Below are positions 12,901 through 24,758 of a stretch of DNA of 64,000 nucleotides, one piece after another. How positions within the stretch are numbered: position 1 is the stretch's first letter; every line of letters starts with the position of its first letter. Under the pieces are notes generated by a model that was not told where the DNA came from, searched no databases, and saw only the letters and a list, made by a program, of their open reading frames with translations. The translations under genes were made by a program, and so were the position numbers. Source of the DNA: Burhinus oedicnemus (taxonomy: Eukaryota; Chordata; Aves; Charadriiformes; Burhinidae); NCBI GenBank assembly GCA_008921705.1, contig VFFE01007836.1, forward strand, positions 2,562,360 to 2,626,359, written 5' to 3'.

Positions 12901-15900
12901 AAAGCAACTGATCATGCTGAGTAAGGAACGACTAGAAATTGCCTGAGAAGTTTGGAGTACAATAAGGATCTGTGCTCTTTATTGATGCTTCTTCCTAGAT
13001 TACTTTTTCCTATTTGTACTAAGAAACACAAAGAAAAATAACAGAATCTCATCTGGCAATTTATATAAGGTATAAATATATATATGTACGTCATATATAA
13101 ATCTTAGTCTGGCAGTTCATATAATATATAAAAAAAGGTTTCTTTTAATAAGTTAGTCTTAGGAAAGACATCACGTTCCCTTGAAGTCCCCTATGGATAT
13201 TTGTCATTCCTACATCATGATTCATACACAGTTATTGAAGATTACCTGTAAAGAAAATTTCTTTTAAAATTAATCTTCTATTAACTTGTTAAAATATAAT
13301 GATTAAACTATAATTAATAATTTGTAACCATGATTCACTAAGCTCATTATTTGTAATCCGATTGTGGAGTCTAATCTCTCTTGCTTGTCAGCCAGACACA
13401 CTGGGTAAAATTTATCTTGACATTTTATATATGTATAAATAACAATAAATGTATGTAACTTAGTCTTTTTTACATCATTTCACAGCCCTTTTCTTTTCTA
13501 CTCTCCCAAACCCCTCCTGAAAAAATAGAAACAAAAGACTTATTCGCAGATTCATAGAAAACAGATACCAAGGTCACATGGCTGAGAATTCAGAAGTTAG
13601 CCTTGAGCAGAGATAGGGGTTTAAATAAGTTGGCATCAATGAAAAATGCAGTTCCACAGCACCAGCACCTCATTCCAATCTCACAAATTCTGGCTGCACA
13701 ACACTGTAATTCTTGATTTATACTGGACCCAGAAGATCTGCTACATTATGAATTCATGTCTATTTTAAGCCTATCTTGTAACCAAACTGCCACGCAAAGG
13801 AGACCATTCCGTTTCCCAAGTATCATAAATTCAATTTCTGCTGCTTTAGACAGCCTTTTTTTAAGAACATGACTACTAAGCTTTTTTATATTTTTTCAAT
13901 CTTTGCTCAATATGTTTTAAGTTAATGTGTTCAAATTTAACTTATTTTTGATAGTAAAATCTGTAATAATAAATTTATAATGTGTTACATTTTACACATT
14001 AATCACAACTTAATAAACTTTTAACCTTTTAGTCAGAATAGGTATTGTACAGTAGCAATCCTTTTTGTGCCATTATCTGGGAGACTACCTGTGCAGCTAA
14101 ATGAGGAATGGTAGGCATCACTGGGTGAGGCAAATTGACCTGGTTCTGCAACAGGGGAAACAGAACCGTCTCAGGATGACCTCACACAGGTCTACTGTTG
14201 TGTTTTATCCACTTCCACCAGTCTGAGGAGAAGGCAGAACAAAGTATGCTCATCTCTGATAGGCGTCTTAAAGAGTACATGAGTGACACTACACTGATTT
14301 GTGGTTCCTAATATGTGAAACTAGCCCATACTTCCTCAACATTTCCAGTCAGTACATGCTATGTGGACTGAAAGCTAAAAAGGGGTAGACCGTAAGTGAA
14401 ATTATACTTGTAGGATCACACCCAAAAATAGTATTAGCAGGTTTTCTTCCAAACTATTCTATAAGGCAATTTGTGCCAGGTTCAAACAGCTGAATAAATA
14501 GCTCTTGGCTTGTTGATATAGCAGGGAAAAAAGCATTCTAATTTATTGCAGTTTATCACATGCATTTATCCTTACATTTTTTGCCAGGATAACTATATAA
14601 GATTGTGCATGGTGAATTTGTGCCTGTTTATATGAAAATTGGACGAAAAACTGGGTCAAAGTACTATTCTTAACCACAGATGAAATGCTACTGACTGCTT
14701 GAAAATCCATTCTCATCTATATGTCTTTCCCCATCAGATTTTGAACTTTGGTCCTGAGTAGTTTAATGTAAATTGCTCTCCTTAAAAACAACACTTATTA
14801 TTAAAGCTCTCTGTAGCAAGTACCACTTGTATGGTAGAAGTTGCATTACGTGCAGCATATAAAGAATTCTTGCAGAAAGGTCTGTTTATCTCATCAGAGT
14901 GAAATTATATCTGTGTAGACATAATGTATAGTAGATATATAGATATATATATGCAGTATCATGTTGCATGTTATAATGCGCTTTACAAATTGCCCAGAAT
15001 TTTAAAAATAATTTTCAGTATGATATACTGCCAACAAAAACATGGCACTATAGCTTAAGACTTGGTATTATTTTGTTATTTCAGTTTTTTCTTCTCTTAA
15101 TAATGAGAAAAACAATATTGATTTTGGATGTAACTATGAAAGAATGATGATTAAGAATTACAGAAATCTTTTGTCCCTGCAAAGTCCTTATAGCTCTTAT
15201 GAAATTTTGAACTAGTGTACTTTGTTACCTCACAAATCATTAATATAGGCCAGCAGTAAATTGTGGGTTGGCACACTGCCCAGCATAGCACCAAGATCAA
15301 GCCTCTGCTTTCGAGTAAATTAGACCCCAGCTCTTTATATCAGAGGTACACACATTTATGGAGGCATTAGCTGTGAAATAATCTTTCATTTGCCAGTTGC
15401 TTTTCTACCTGGCTAGCTTTAAGCTAGATCATGTAAAGGAAGTTATTTGTGCAATCTGGAAAAACTACACTAAATAGACCTGTAAGGTACACTCAACAAC
15501 AAGGAGGATTTGCTGAGATGCATCTCAACCAACATCTGAAAATGACCTGAACTCTTAATTGGGCAATTCTAACAGGTGTGAATCACTGTGTGTAGGCTCA
15601 CAGGACCATGCCTTTCATGTGCATGATCACAGAACACATGACAGGACCAAATCCAGTTGAAGAAGTGAGACTAGACCTCTTGGTAGCATGGTATATTAAT
15701 GAAATTAAAGCCCTGGAATGAAAAAGGGGAAAATCACGCCTTTTTAAATTGTTGGAAACACTTTAATCTATTACTTGTTGTATTCTAGTGATTACCAGCA
15801 ATTTCTTAATCACAGTTTGTGTAATTACTTGCCATTTGCCTGTATTTAAAAAGAACTAGCTCAGATTGTTTCTAGCAAGTCATCAACGTTACTTAAAAAA

Positions 15901-16847
15901 ATAGTTAAGCAGACAGACATACAGAATTGTTGATTGTATTTCGTGATCAGTAGATGTGAAGATATTTCATAGCAGGTGTTCGCTTCATGTAGTTATGCCA
16001 CAAAGAGCAATGATTTCTCAAAATTGTTCTTTTCCTTTGAACTCTGCTGTATTTTAGTGGCCTTTTGGATGTAGTTTTCTCCTCTGTATTGTCGCTTTAA
16101 TGTATACCTCTTAGAGGTGTGACGATGGGGCATGAAGAGAAAGCAAGTGATAACATTGCTCCTGTTAAAGCCCATTTGCAACTAGTGATAATCTAGGAAA
16201 GGCAATCCTGGAGGACTGGACTCCAAGGGAGCTTCACAGTTTTCCAGTCATCTGTGTACTCTTCCTCTTAAATTAGTTAAGTACTTACGTTCTGCAAGCC
16301 TGTCCTTTTTGTTGGGCGTAGGCAATTACGGACAACAGTCCTAACCCACAGAAATAATCTCCTAAGAAACATCTTGGCTGCTCAACAAGAAAGTAACCTC
16401 CGATACCTTTGATGTTTAAACCTGTCAGTTGCTTCCACTTCACACTCACTTTTACAAAGGAGTATGCTCCTAATGACTGATACTTACCCACAGAACAAAT
16501 GTTTTAATTAGGAGTGAAAATTTCCTTTCCAGTATAGCCTGTATTATACAGTAACTCAAGTATCTCTAAATTCCTGGAGTCAGAAGGGAAGGCCAGGGAA
16601 CAGGTTTCACAGACTCTATGCTTCAGTTCATCCATGCTACACCAATTGTCACTGTCCCTGGCAGGACAAACAGCCATGGCGTGGCAAGCAGAGGGTCAGG
16701 GGCTGTGTGCTGTACACTGGCTGACTTAGGCAGACACTTAACAATGCTTCATTTTCAGAACAGACAAAACAAGCTTCCATTTTGGTACCAGTATTACTAA
16801 ATCTTGAAATTAACTGTAATAAGCCCACAAGTGGTTAAGTGGATACA
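9961..16847. other. Non-coding AT-rich DNA with a few decayed repeat traces
   Basis: No gene recognised. A second MIR-like antisense trace ('atttatatagtgcctgcctct') begins near 11216. At 13050-13135 an AT-rich stretch contains two diverged copies of 'tctggca(a/g)tt(t/c)atataa' about 55 bases apart, separated by TA-rich DNA. A short TA/GA-TA run lies near 14932-14952. The block around 15740-15850 has enhancer-like ATTA words but nothing decisive. Confidence 0.55.
11733..11775 (+). repeat. Possible hAT (Charlie/MER-like) terminal fragment
   Basis: The words 'ccagtggtggctcccaaaccttttaattcactggg' resemble terminal inverted repeats of old hAT transposons, which start with a CAGTGGT(T/G) motif followed by 'ccaaaccttt'. 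No partner terminal repeat was found nearby, so this is a weak call. Confidence 0.25.
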
Positions 16848-16898
16848 AATAAAGTCAATGGAACTACACCTGCTTATACCACGTTTGAGTTTGGCAGA
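16848..16898 (+). repeat. Ancient SINE-like repeat copy (gacttcaatgga family)
   Basis: 'aaagtcaatggaactacacctgcttatacca' followed by 'gtttgagtttggcag' closely follows the degenerate pattern 'aagtcaatggagttacacc...ttataccaa...gtctgaatttggccc'. This is the best-preserved copy of this family in the window. The repeat name was not confirmed. Confidence 0.5.
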
Positions 16899-19800
16899 GT
16901 CTAATTACTCCAAATATTATTATAAAATCACCCTTTCATGTATATGCCCAAAAATGGATGTATACAGATATAGGCTCTCTGGGTGGCTGACAGAAGGGGC
17001 CTTCTTTAAGTGCTACAGGCATTTCATATACAAATATTTTCTATGGTTTCCCTCCTCAGACTGAATAATATTGGCACAGCCAACATAAACATGTGAGCTC
17101 ACCAATAGGTGGAAAATGGGGACCAAGATGTGAAAAAAAACCCCTCTAAAAATTTTGACTCAAAGAATGAAATACTGAGATTTTTGCCTTAGATAAAAAA
17201 AATAAACAGTTCTGGAAACAGCCTATTGCATACAAGATCTAGGAAGACTGAACTTTTTACTGAGTTCTAGAAAGGTTTTTGTGCCACCTTATAACCATCA
17301 TGAGGCAAAAAAAATTAGACAGGGAGACTGCAGCTACAGGTGGCACAGCAAAGTTTGGAGTTCAAGTTGCTTCTCAGGGCTTTCCTTCCCCCATACCTCT
17401 GAAGTCTGGGCTTCTTTCTTTGCAGGCTATTCCTGGGTCTTCAGGACCAGAAAACATACTGGGTGGCAGCAGCAGTGTCTGTGGGAGCTGAGAGCCTTCA
17501 AGCAGTTTTACACCCTTTTGGCATCCGCCATCTATTCCTCCTTTGCCACAGCTCTGGTTGCATCAAGCTGCAGCATGTGATCCAAATACTCTCCATGTAC
17601 TCCACCTTCATGAGGGAAAAGCAAAATGTCTGCTTGTTCCAGTTTGCTCTCTCAGCTAGACGCTTCAGATGCGGATCAGTCTTTCTCCACATATATTGCT
17701 AGATAAGAAGGGAAGCAACAGGAATATCTCATAAGCAGAAATGTCAGTAGTTTGACCACAATGTAGACGACCAGGTCCAGCACTTGTGCAGATCACTGTT
17801 TTATTGCTCTGTTTTGGTTTGAATTCACGACTATTTGTGAGAAATGGCCTTTAATTGATCAAAACAAAAAAAAAGGGTAGGTGATGAAATGAAGGGGTTA
17901 TAAATGGAGTGCACTGTATATAAAACGAAGAATAGCAAATTACCCAGGCAGAGTACACCTCTGCATTTTAGTACATTCACACGTGAAAATCTCCAAGTAT
18001 GGTAAAACATATTTAAAATGTAGCAAACAAGAAAAATGATGCTTGGACAAGGACGACACATTGGTGGCGTCATTTCAAGTGTAGATTTGCATCTGTTTCA
18101 ATGAATTGGAGATCTGACGGCACTTAAGCTAATGAAAGTGTAAGTAAATAAATGAGAGCTCAGAAGAAATGGATTGTCGAAAGGAAGGATACAATAAAAA
18201 TTAAGTTTATTTCATGTATTACATTGCTGAAAGTGAATTCAAAACTCTTAGCAAGGAATGTGTGAAATGTGAAGCTAAGAAAGGACTAAATGGGATGCTG
18301 CGAACGTTTAGATTTCTGAAACTGTTTAGGAAAACAGTGAAGTAAAATTTACACATTTACACAAGGCTGGAATACATGACCCTGTCTGACTTAATTTTAT
18401 TGGAGACCATGGCTAAAGATATAATTCTGGTTATACCAAACACATAAGCCTATGACTACTAAAAGTGCACACATAATGGGAAAAAAAGAACTAGGCAATG
18501 ATTTTTGAGGGATTGCTTACCATTATCATGGAGTGATAAATGACAGTCCATAATCATAAAACCTATTTATTCTGTGCTCTACACGAGTATTCAAGATGTT
18601 AAAAAGCAACAATAATGACAAAAGAATATGGAGAGTGAATAATCTACTCTGAAGGACGGATTGAAATAAATTTTGCAGAAACAAAAATAATTACCATTTT
18701 TGAACAAAGTTCATTTGAAAGAGAGGAAAGGTAATGAGGGATGTTCAAAGCTCTTAGAGGAGAGTTTGGCAGTTCAGAGTGGAATTGTTCAAGCTAATAA
18801 AAATATTAAGAACTAAGACTGCAGAAGAGTTTAGCAAAGTAGAACATGTATCTGCTCTAGAGTTTTTCATGAATATTAGTATTCAGCAGTGCTGGGCTAT
18901 ATGAGACAATGATAAATCAGGCAAGATTTGGAAAAGTCTCTGAAATCTCTATGTGAATCTCTGAGAATATAAAGCAGTGCTGGTTCCACAAGGAGTGACA
19001 AATGCGGAGAGGGAGAGTATGCTATAATACATGAGGAAAAGACATATATTGAACACAAACCCTTAGAAATCTAGTTTTACATTTTTTATTTAAAGCAAAT
19101 GAAATAGTTTTCAGAAAACTAATCATATAAGAAGGCAGGTGTGAGAAAGTTTCCACTTAATCATTTGTATATGAGTGAGAGACAGAGAAAATAAAGGCTA
19201 TGTCCACAGGAATTACGATTATCTGCAGTTAGCCTTTGTAATGCAGCAGCCTTACCTTGTCTGGCAAAGCCTGCACCAACTTGTGACACTCGGGAAATTT
19301 TCTTGGCTTTACCTGACTTCCTTTGAATACACAGCAGCTGCTCTAAAAGAAACTGTAATTCTGGATTTGACTATTAATGTCACTAAATATTGGCTCAAGT
19401 TTTCACCCCCAAGAGCAGTATCCCCATGCAGTCACATTTGTCCTAGCTCTCTGTCATCAGCTGAAGAAGAGCTGGGGTTTCCCTGATGCCAGGCTGAGAT
19501 TTTCCTGAGCCCTTCGGGCAGCAGGAGAAGCTGAGGGCCCTGCCTGCTGTATGTGCAGTCTTTTCTCCACTTGCGTGCAGGCAGCAGGATAACTCATTAG
19601 TGACACTGCCAAATTAAATATATTGAGAAGTGTTAATCTCAAGCTGAGGGTCTCAATACCTATGACATTTAATGTAGATTTTATTGATGGTGTGTTAGAT
19701 ACCAAATAAAATATCTGATTTAGGATTAAGTTTCAAGGAGGTGGAATCAACCATATTACTATAATACTTGAGATGGAGGAGATAATTTGAAGAGGATAGA

Positions 19801-22219
19801 CTACTTCTCTTATGAGAATAACTATGGGCACTACAGTGCCTAATACACTGTATTTTTTCTGTATTATTTGATGTTATGGCAGAGAAATAAATGTGTTTTT
19901 TCTTCTCACCTTTATTGTCCAGTCAGTAAAATCTTGATGCCAACCAATGGGGCAAAAATCGGGCATATTCCAGATTCAAATACTGTGTCATTGCACACTG
20001 ATGATAGTTTGAAACTTATTTTCAAGATGGGGCAGATTTGAGAGAAAATATTGGATACAGTTAAGGGACCTGGATACCTTTATTGGCAATTTATTACCTG
20101 TTCCAAATGGAGATATTTCCTCTGACTAAGTCTGCAAATGGAACCATCACAATTACATGATGCCAGTTAGATATTATGATAAAAGTGCATAGTAATGAGC
20201 ATGATGAATAGAAAGGGAATTTATTAGCTGTCTTTTTTTTTTTTTTTAGTTCTGGAAAGACAAATAGAATTTTGGATCAAATGAACAGTTTCACTAATCA
20301 GCAGCATAATTTAATAAATTTTATCTAACAGCCTATGTCTTTTTTAAAAGGTATTTTGTTTCACATCACCTATTCACGCAAACAAAGACCCCTGGGTGCT
20401 ATGACAAGCACACTGTATTTCCCTGAGCAGAGAGCAAAATATGCACATTTATTTCAGGATTGTGGTAGCACTGAGAAGCTCGACTCATGCAACCCACTGT
20501 GCCAGGGATGTAAAGTGACACTTACTTAAGATTAAAGAAGAGAAGAATCATGAACAACGAAAGTAAAGTCTTCAGGAGAAAACAGAATATATATGTGTTT
20601 CTCTGTTTAAGGTTTTTTAAGAAAGCAAGCTGTCACTAAAAAAGTGAAGACTGATAGACAATGTAGTTGTGGTCTAACCAGGACCAAATAGAGTTAGAAA
20701 AGAATATAGAATTAGTTAAAAAACCCTCAACTTTACTTTCTAGTACAAAGGGTGTTTTTCTGCACTTAAAGTAGGTATTATTTCTCTTTGGACCAGCCAA
20801 ATGCAACATGCCGTAATACCAACAAAGTGACAATGTATATTAGGAATAGTTTGGTTAAAATAAGAAGTGATCTGAGCCTTTGGCCATCCTTCAAACCAAA
20901 TTGAACTCAAACCTTTGACATTTCAGTTACATTGTCTCCTGCCTCATCCTACATTTCTCATGGTATAGTGGCAAGCTGAAATGCCCAGAGGTCTGATATT
21001 CAAAAAGGGCAGCGATAGGCACCTTGCCACTTCCTGCTGGACTATGGATTTGTCAGAGAAAGAAAGTTAGAGCTGTGGGGAGGGGGTATTTTCTCCTTCA
21101 AGGCAAATATTGTCGGTAGGGAGAGGGCAGGCCCTTTCTCTATGATGCATGATAACCTCCAAGGAGAGCATTGATGATGGATGACTGCCAAACTTCCCTG
21201 AAAGAATGTTGCTGTGCCCTAAAGAAAGAACAATATTGCACTCTCCCCGAATTCACAGAGAGTTCACTTAGTTTGGATACGATAGACCTAATAAAGATTC
21301 CACTAATAAAAATACAAATATATTTTCTATATTCAATTAGATCTAGCTGGAAGCAAATCAACAAAATGTTACACAATCATTTCTCCCTGGATTTAAAAAA
21401 TTTAGTCATTAAATTTCCTTTCCCAAATAAACCCAAGACGTTTTCAGTTGGATCTAACAAAACAGAATCCGATCTGTAGCTTGCAGTAATGTATCTTTTT
21501 AAGCTCATGAGAAGTATTGACTGAAAGGATACCAGGTATTCTGTGATTAAAAGTGTATTAATCATTTACTGAAGATTATTGAATGATTCAAGATGAATTG
21601 TCTGTTTATATCATTGATGCCAGTTTGATTAATCCAAATCTCCTGCTAGGTTTAAGAGGACAGAATTAGAGATATAACTACAAGAACCCTCTTGATCCAC
21701 AGTTAGTATGTCAATAGCTGTTGCATCCTTTAGCTAAATAAGTGGGGAAATGTTGTACGGAAAATTAAAGTACTTCAGTAATTTCTGGGTTCTTTTCCCG
21801 CAATAGTGGAGTTTATATAAATTGTTAAAGATGTGATACACGGGAAGGCTGTAATGTTTGTGATACACAGATGCACACAAACACACACCATTTTTCTGAG
21901 TAGAAGGATTCTCCACACTGACAGTGAAATACTAGGAGTCTTACTCAGACGCTGTCACAAAATCATTAGGATGCTCGTGTGCGGAAAGGGAACTTTTTAT
22001 CTGTATGAGTAAGAGCTTTGTATTTATACACTAATGGCCAGAAGTTGATCTTAAAGCTAAGAGAAAGTCAACACAAACCCACAGAGGGTCAGCTAGAAAC
22101 TAAAGGTGGATCCATGAGAAGCATCCATACCTACATGTTGATTAAGTTCCGATTCAAAGGCTTTTTTTTCATACTTCCTGAATTAAAATTTTAGAACAGA
22201 CTGGCAGCTAAAGTATGTG
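16899..22219. other. Non-coding DNA, no gene recognised
   Basis: AT-rich. Open frames reach about 103 codons (19175-19486 +, 21171-21479 +), but they lack domain features, splice-site support or compositional contrast. A GC-richer patch at 17320-17570 holds overlapping open frames on the + strand. A trace of the 'gtctgatattcaaaaag' type near 20991 may be another old repeat. Confidence 0.55.
20233..20247. repeat. Poly(T) tract, 15 T
   Basis: Homopolymer run of 15 T with no retroposon hallmarks identified beside it. Confidence 0.85.
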
Positions 22220-22370
22220 ACAAGAAATCAGAAAATCTGAATTCTGCTTCTGTCTGTCATCAATCTTCTTGTGCAATTTAAAGCAAACAGTTTAACAATT
22301 AGTGTCTCTTTTCTGTAACCTCTAACACAAAGGTTGTAAAGCACTAGGTGCATGAAAATAGGATAAGGTA
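22220..22370 (+). repeat. MIR-like SINE remnant
   Basis: Sense-strand MIR order is visible. 'aatcagaaaatctgaattctgcttctg' corresponds to 'gacctgggttctagtcc'. 'caatttaaagcaaacagtttaac' corresponds to 'gggcaagtcacttaac'. Then come 'ctcttttctgtaacctctaa' and 'gttgtaaagcactaggtgcatgaaaatagg', corresponding to 'gtaaagcacttagcacagtgcc'. It is highly diverged but co-linear over about 150 bases. Confidence 0.6.
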
Positions 22371-24599
22371 AATTGCTGATACTTGTCAAAGATTTGGAAA
22401 CTTTAACAAAGAGCCCTTATAGAAGTACAAAACATTGGTGGCTATGTGATAAATTAAGGAGAGGGTCACATTCCTTGTGAAGTGGCAAAATTGTTAATTA
22501 TTAAACACTTTATGATTTTTTTTTCGGTGGGGTTTAGACTCATTAGAGGAATAAATTACAAGTTTATTAGAAAAAAACAATCTATACTTACAAACTTTAC
22601 ATTTACATAAATTGGAATGTTTTTGGTGCAGAAAGTTCAACATTCTTACAGAAGTACAAAATCAAAATTAAGTCAAGCACATGACTGACTATTGAAAGTG
22701 TTGTCCTATATGTCACGTTACTATCACTGTTTCTCCGCATTCTCTTGAGGGTTGCATTTGTACATATTCTTTTTTGAAATGCAGTTATTAATAATTTTCA
22801 TTTATTGTCAAAATGAGTATTGATTTACTTCTGAAATTTAGTTTATTTCACATTACTGCTAGCATCAAACAAGATAACAGGATGCTATTGGCATTGCTGA
22901 AAGCCAAATGTAGGATTATGCCTGCTTATTATCTTGAGCAGCCATGCAAGCTAAGCTTCAATGAGTCCTACACAGGGAGCAATATTCATATATTAAATCT
23001 GACGTGCAGTTCGGATACCAGAGAAAAAAAGTCACTTTATCCTGATTTCCCAAAGAACAGTGGTTTATGTGATCATACTGTCTTTCTGCATATACTTTTC
23101 TGCCTTCCACCCAAAACCTTTTGACCCACTTGGCCATTAACAAAGGTGCTCTGTATCAGGTGCCCATGAAAAAGTGAGGGAGAGTTTTTGAATGTGCCTT
23201 ATGACTGCCCCAGCTGGGAGAACTTTGTGGGATCCTTGCTGACATAAACTCATGTGCTGAAGAGATAGATGGCTTCTAGGGTTTGTGTTTTGCCACTACA
23301 TTCCAATAGTCATCATCATTGGCAGAAACTGTGCTGCAATGACTAGCATGAAGGAGATTTCTCTTTCCACTAGCAGTCTCGGAAAGCAAGGAAGCATTTG
23401 TGCATTATATGTTGTAAAATATAATACAAGCAAATTAATTTTCTCTGTGGAATGGTAACCCAAAAAATCTACTTAGTACAAACTTAGGATCAATATTTTG
23501 AAACAAAAGCAAATTGATTCCCAGTGCCAGTTCAATATTTTAATGATTGTAATGTAAGAGATAAATAACAGTTTCAAGTTGTTTATTTCTACTTGTTTTG
23601 ATTTCAGTGAAAATACATTCTTCTACCATTCGTTGCTGAAACAAAACCTGTAGTGCAATGTACAATGGAGACGGTCAACTTAAACAAGCTAAAAAATAGG
23701 ACATGTGACAAGTACTCTATATTTCAACCAGTGTTTTGAGAGGGATGAAGCTCTCTTACGCTAAGCCCTGAATTTGAACTGAAGGCAACAACTCCTGTTA
23801 CTATGCACCACTCCAGTATTACTTCTGTTCTGCTAATATTCTTCTGCAGCATTTTATAGTGACAGGAATGTATCACAGGGGTCAGCACTGTGGTTATATT
23901 GAGCTCATTCAAATGACTCCTGGGTATATGCATATTAGAACAGAGCTTTACAAAAGGTTCTTTTGAAATTCTTTTTTAAAGGGATGTAATTTTACTATTT
24001 CATTATATTAAACACAGGAAAATGTCACATAGAATTTACTGTTATCAATATGTGCAGTAAATCTTCTCATATTCTCACTTAATCATTTGTATATTTTAGG
24101 AAATTAATTTAATCAAATGTTCATTAGCAGTAATAATTAATTATAGCAAAGTTCATCAGACAACATATACGTGTTGCCAAATGATCACCATGATGTTCTT
24201 TTGACAGAGTTGCTACAGCACAAATGTTCACACATTTTTATGCAGACGTTTCACCAGCACATGACATACTGGCTATAAATGTGCATTTACAGCTCTATAA
24301 GTTACAGATGTAGGAAATATTATTGAAATATATTTTACTTTCATGAATTGTATGGTTCTGTATTATAAATGCACGTTCAAATACTGTATAGATTATGTCT
24401 GCAGTGAAAAAATGGTTATTTTTAGTGCTAGTTATTTCTAAAAATATCCTACAAATTTTCCACGGGAATCATGTGTTTACTAATCTATCAGTAAAGTGAA
24501 AATCACTCCTTTTCAGAAAATTTACATATTTTCTCAGGAGTGGCATGACTTGGAATTCTTGCTGCCTGGAAAAGAAGGATATCTTTGTAGTTAGGGCAT
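22371..24599. other. Non-coding AT-rich DNA
   Basis: No gene recognised. The part at 23940-24330 is dense in ATTA/TAATTA words (for example 'ttaatcaaatgttcattagcagtaataattaattata' around 24108-24146) and looks regulatory in style. Nothing specific can be named. Confidence 0.5.
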
Positions 24600-24720
24600 A
24601 TGGCTTGGGGGAAGCGTATTCAGTCACAGGTTTCCTGTGACTTTGGGTAACTCGTCTGTCTATGGTTCATTCCTTTATTTATAAAACAGTGATAAGAACT
24701 TCCTTTCCGAAATATTATTT
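24600..24720 (+). repeat. MIR-like SINE remnant
   Basis: 'cctgtgactttgggtaactcgtctg...ttcattcctttatttataaaacagtgataagaacttcc' parallels the MIR sense core 'tgtgaccttgggcaagtcac...cctcagtttcctcatctgtaaaatggggataataatacc'. The match is best at 24634-24711. It is an ancient copy with substitutions throughout. Confidence 0.6.
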
Positions 24721-24740
24721 GCTTTATCCATCTACATTTT

Positions 24741-24758
24741 GGGGCAGGGAGGGGGGGA
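24741..24758 (+). other. G-rich tract with quadruplex-forming potential
   Basis: The tract is GGGG-CA-GGG-A-GGGGGGG, which can be split into four runs of three or more G with very short loops. This fits the usual intramolecular G-quadruplex pattern. In AT-rich surroundings it stands out. Function is unknown. Confidence 0.5.
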
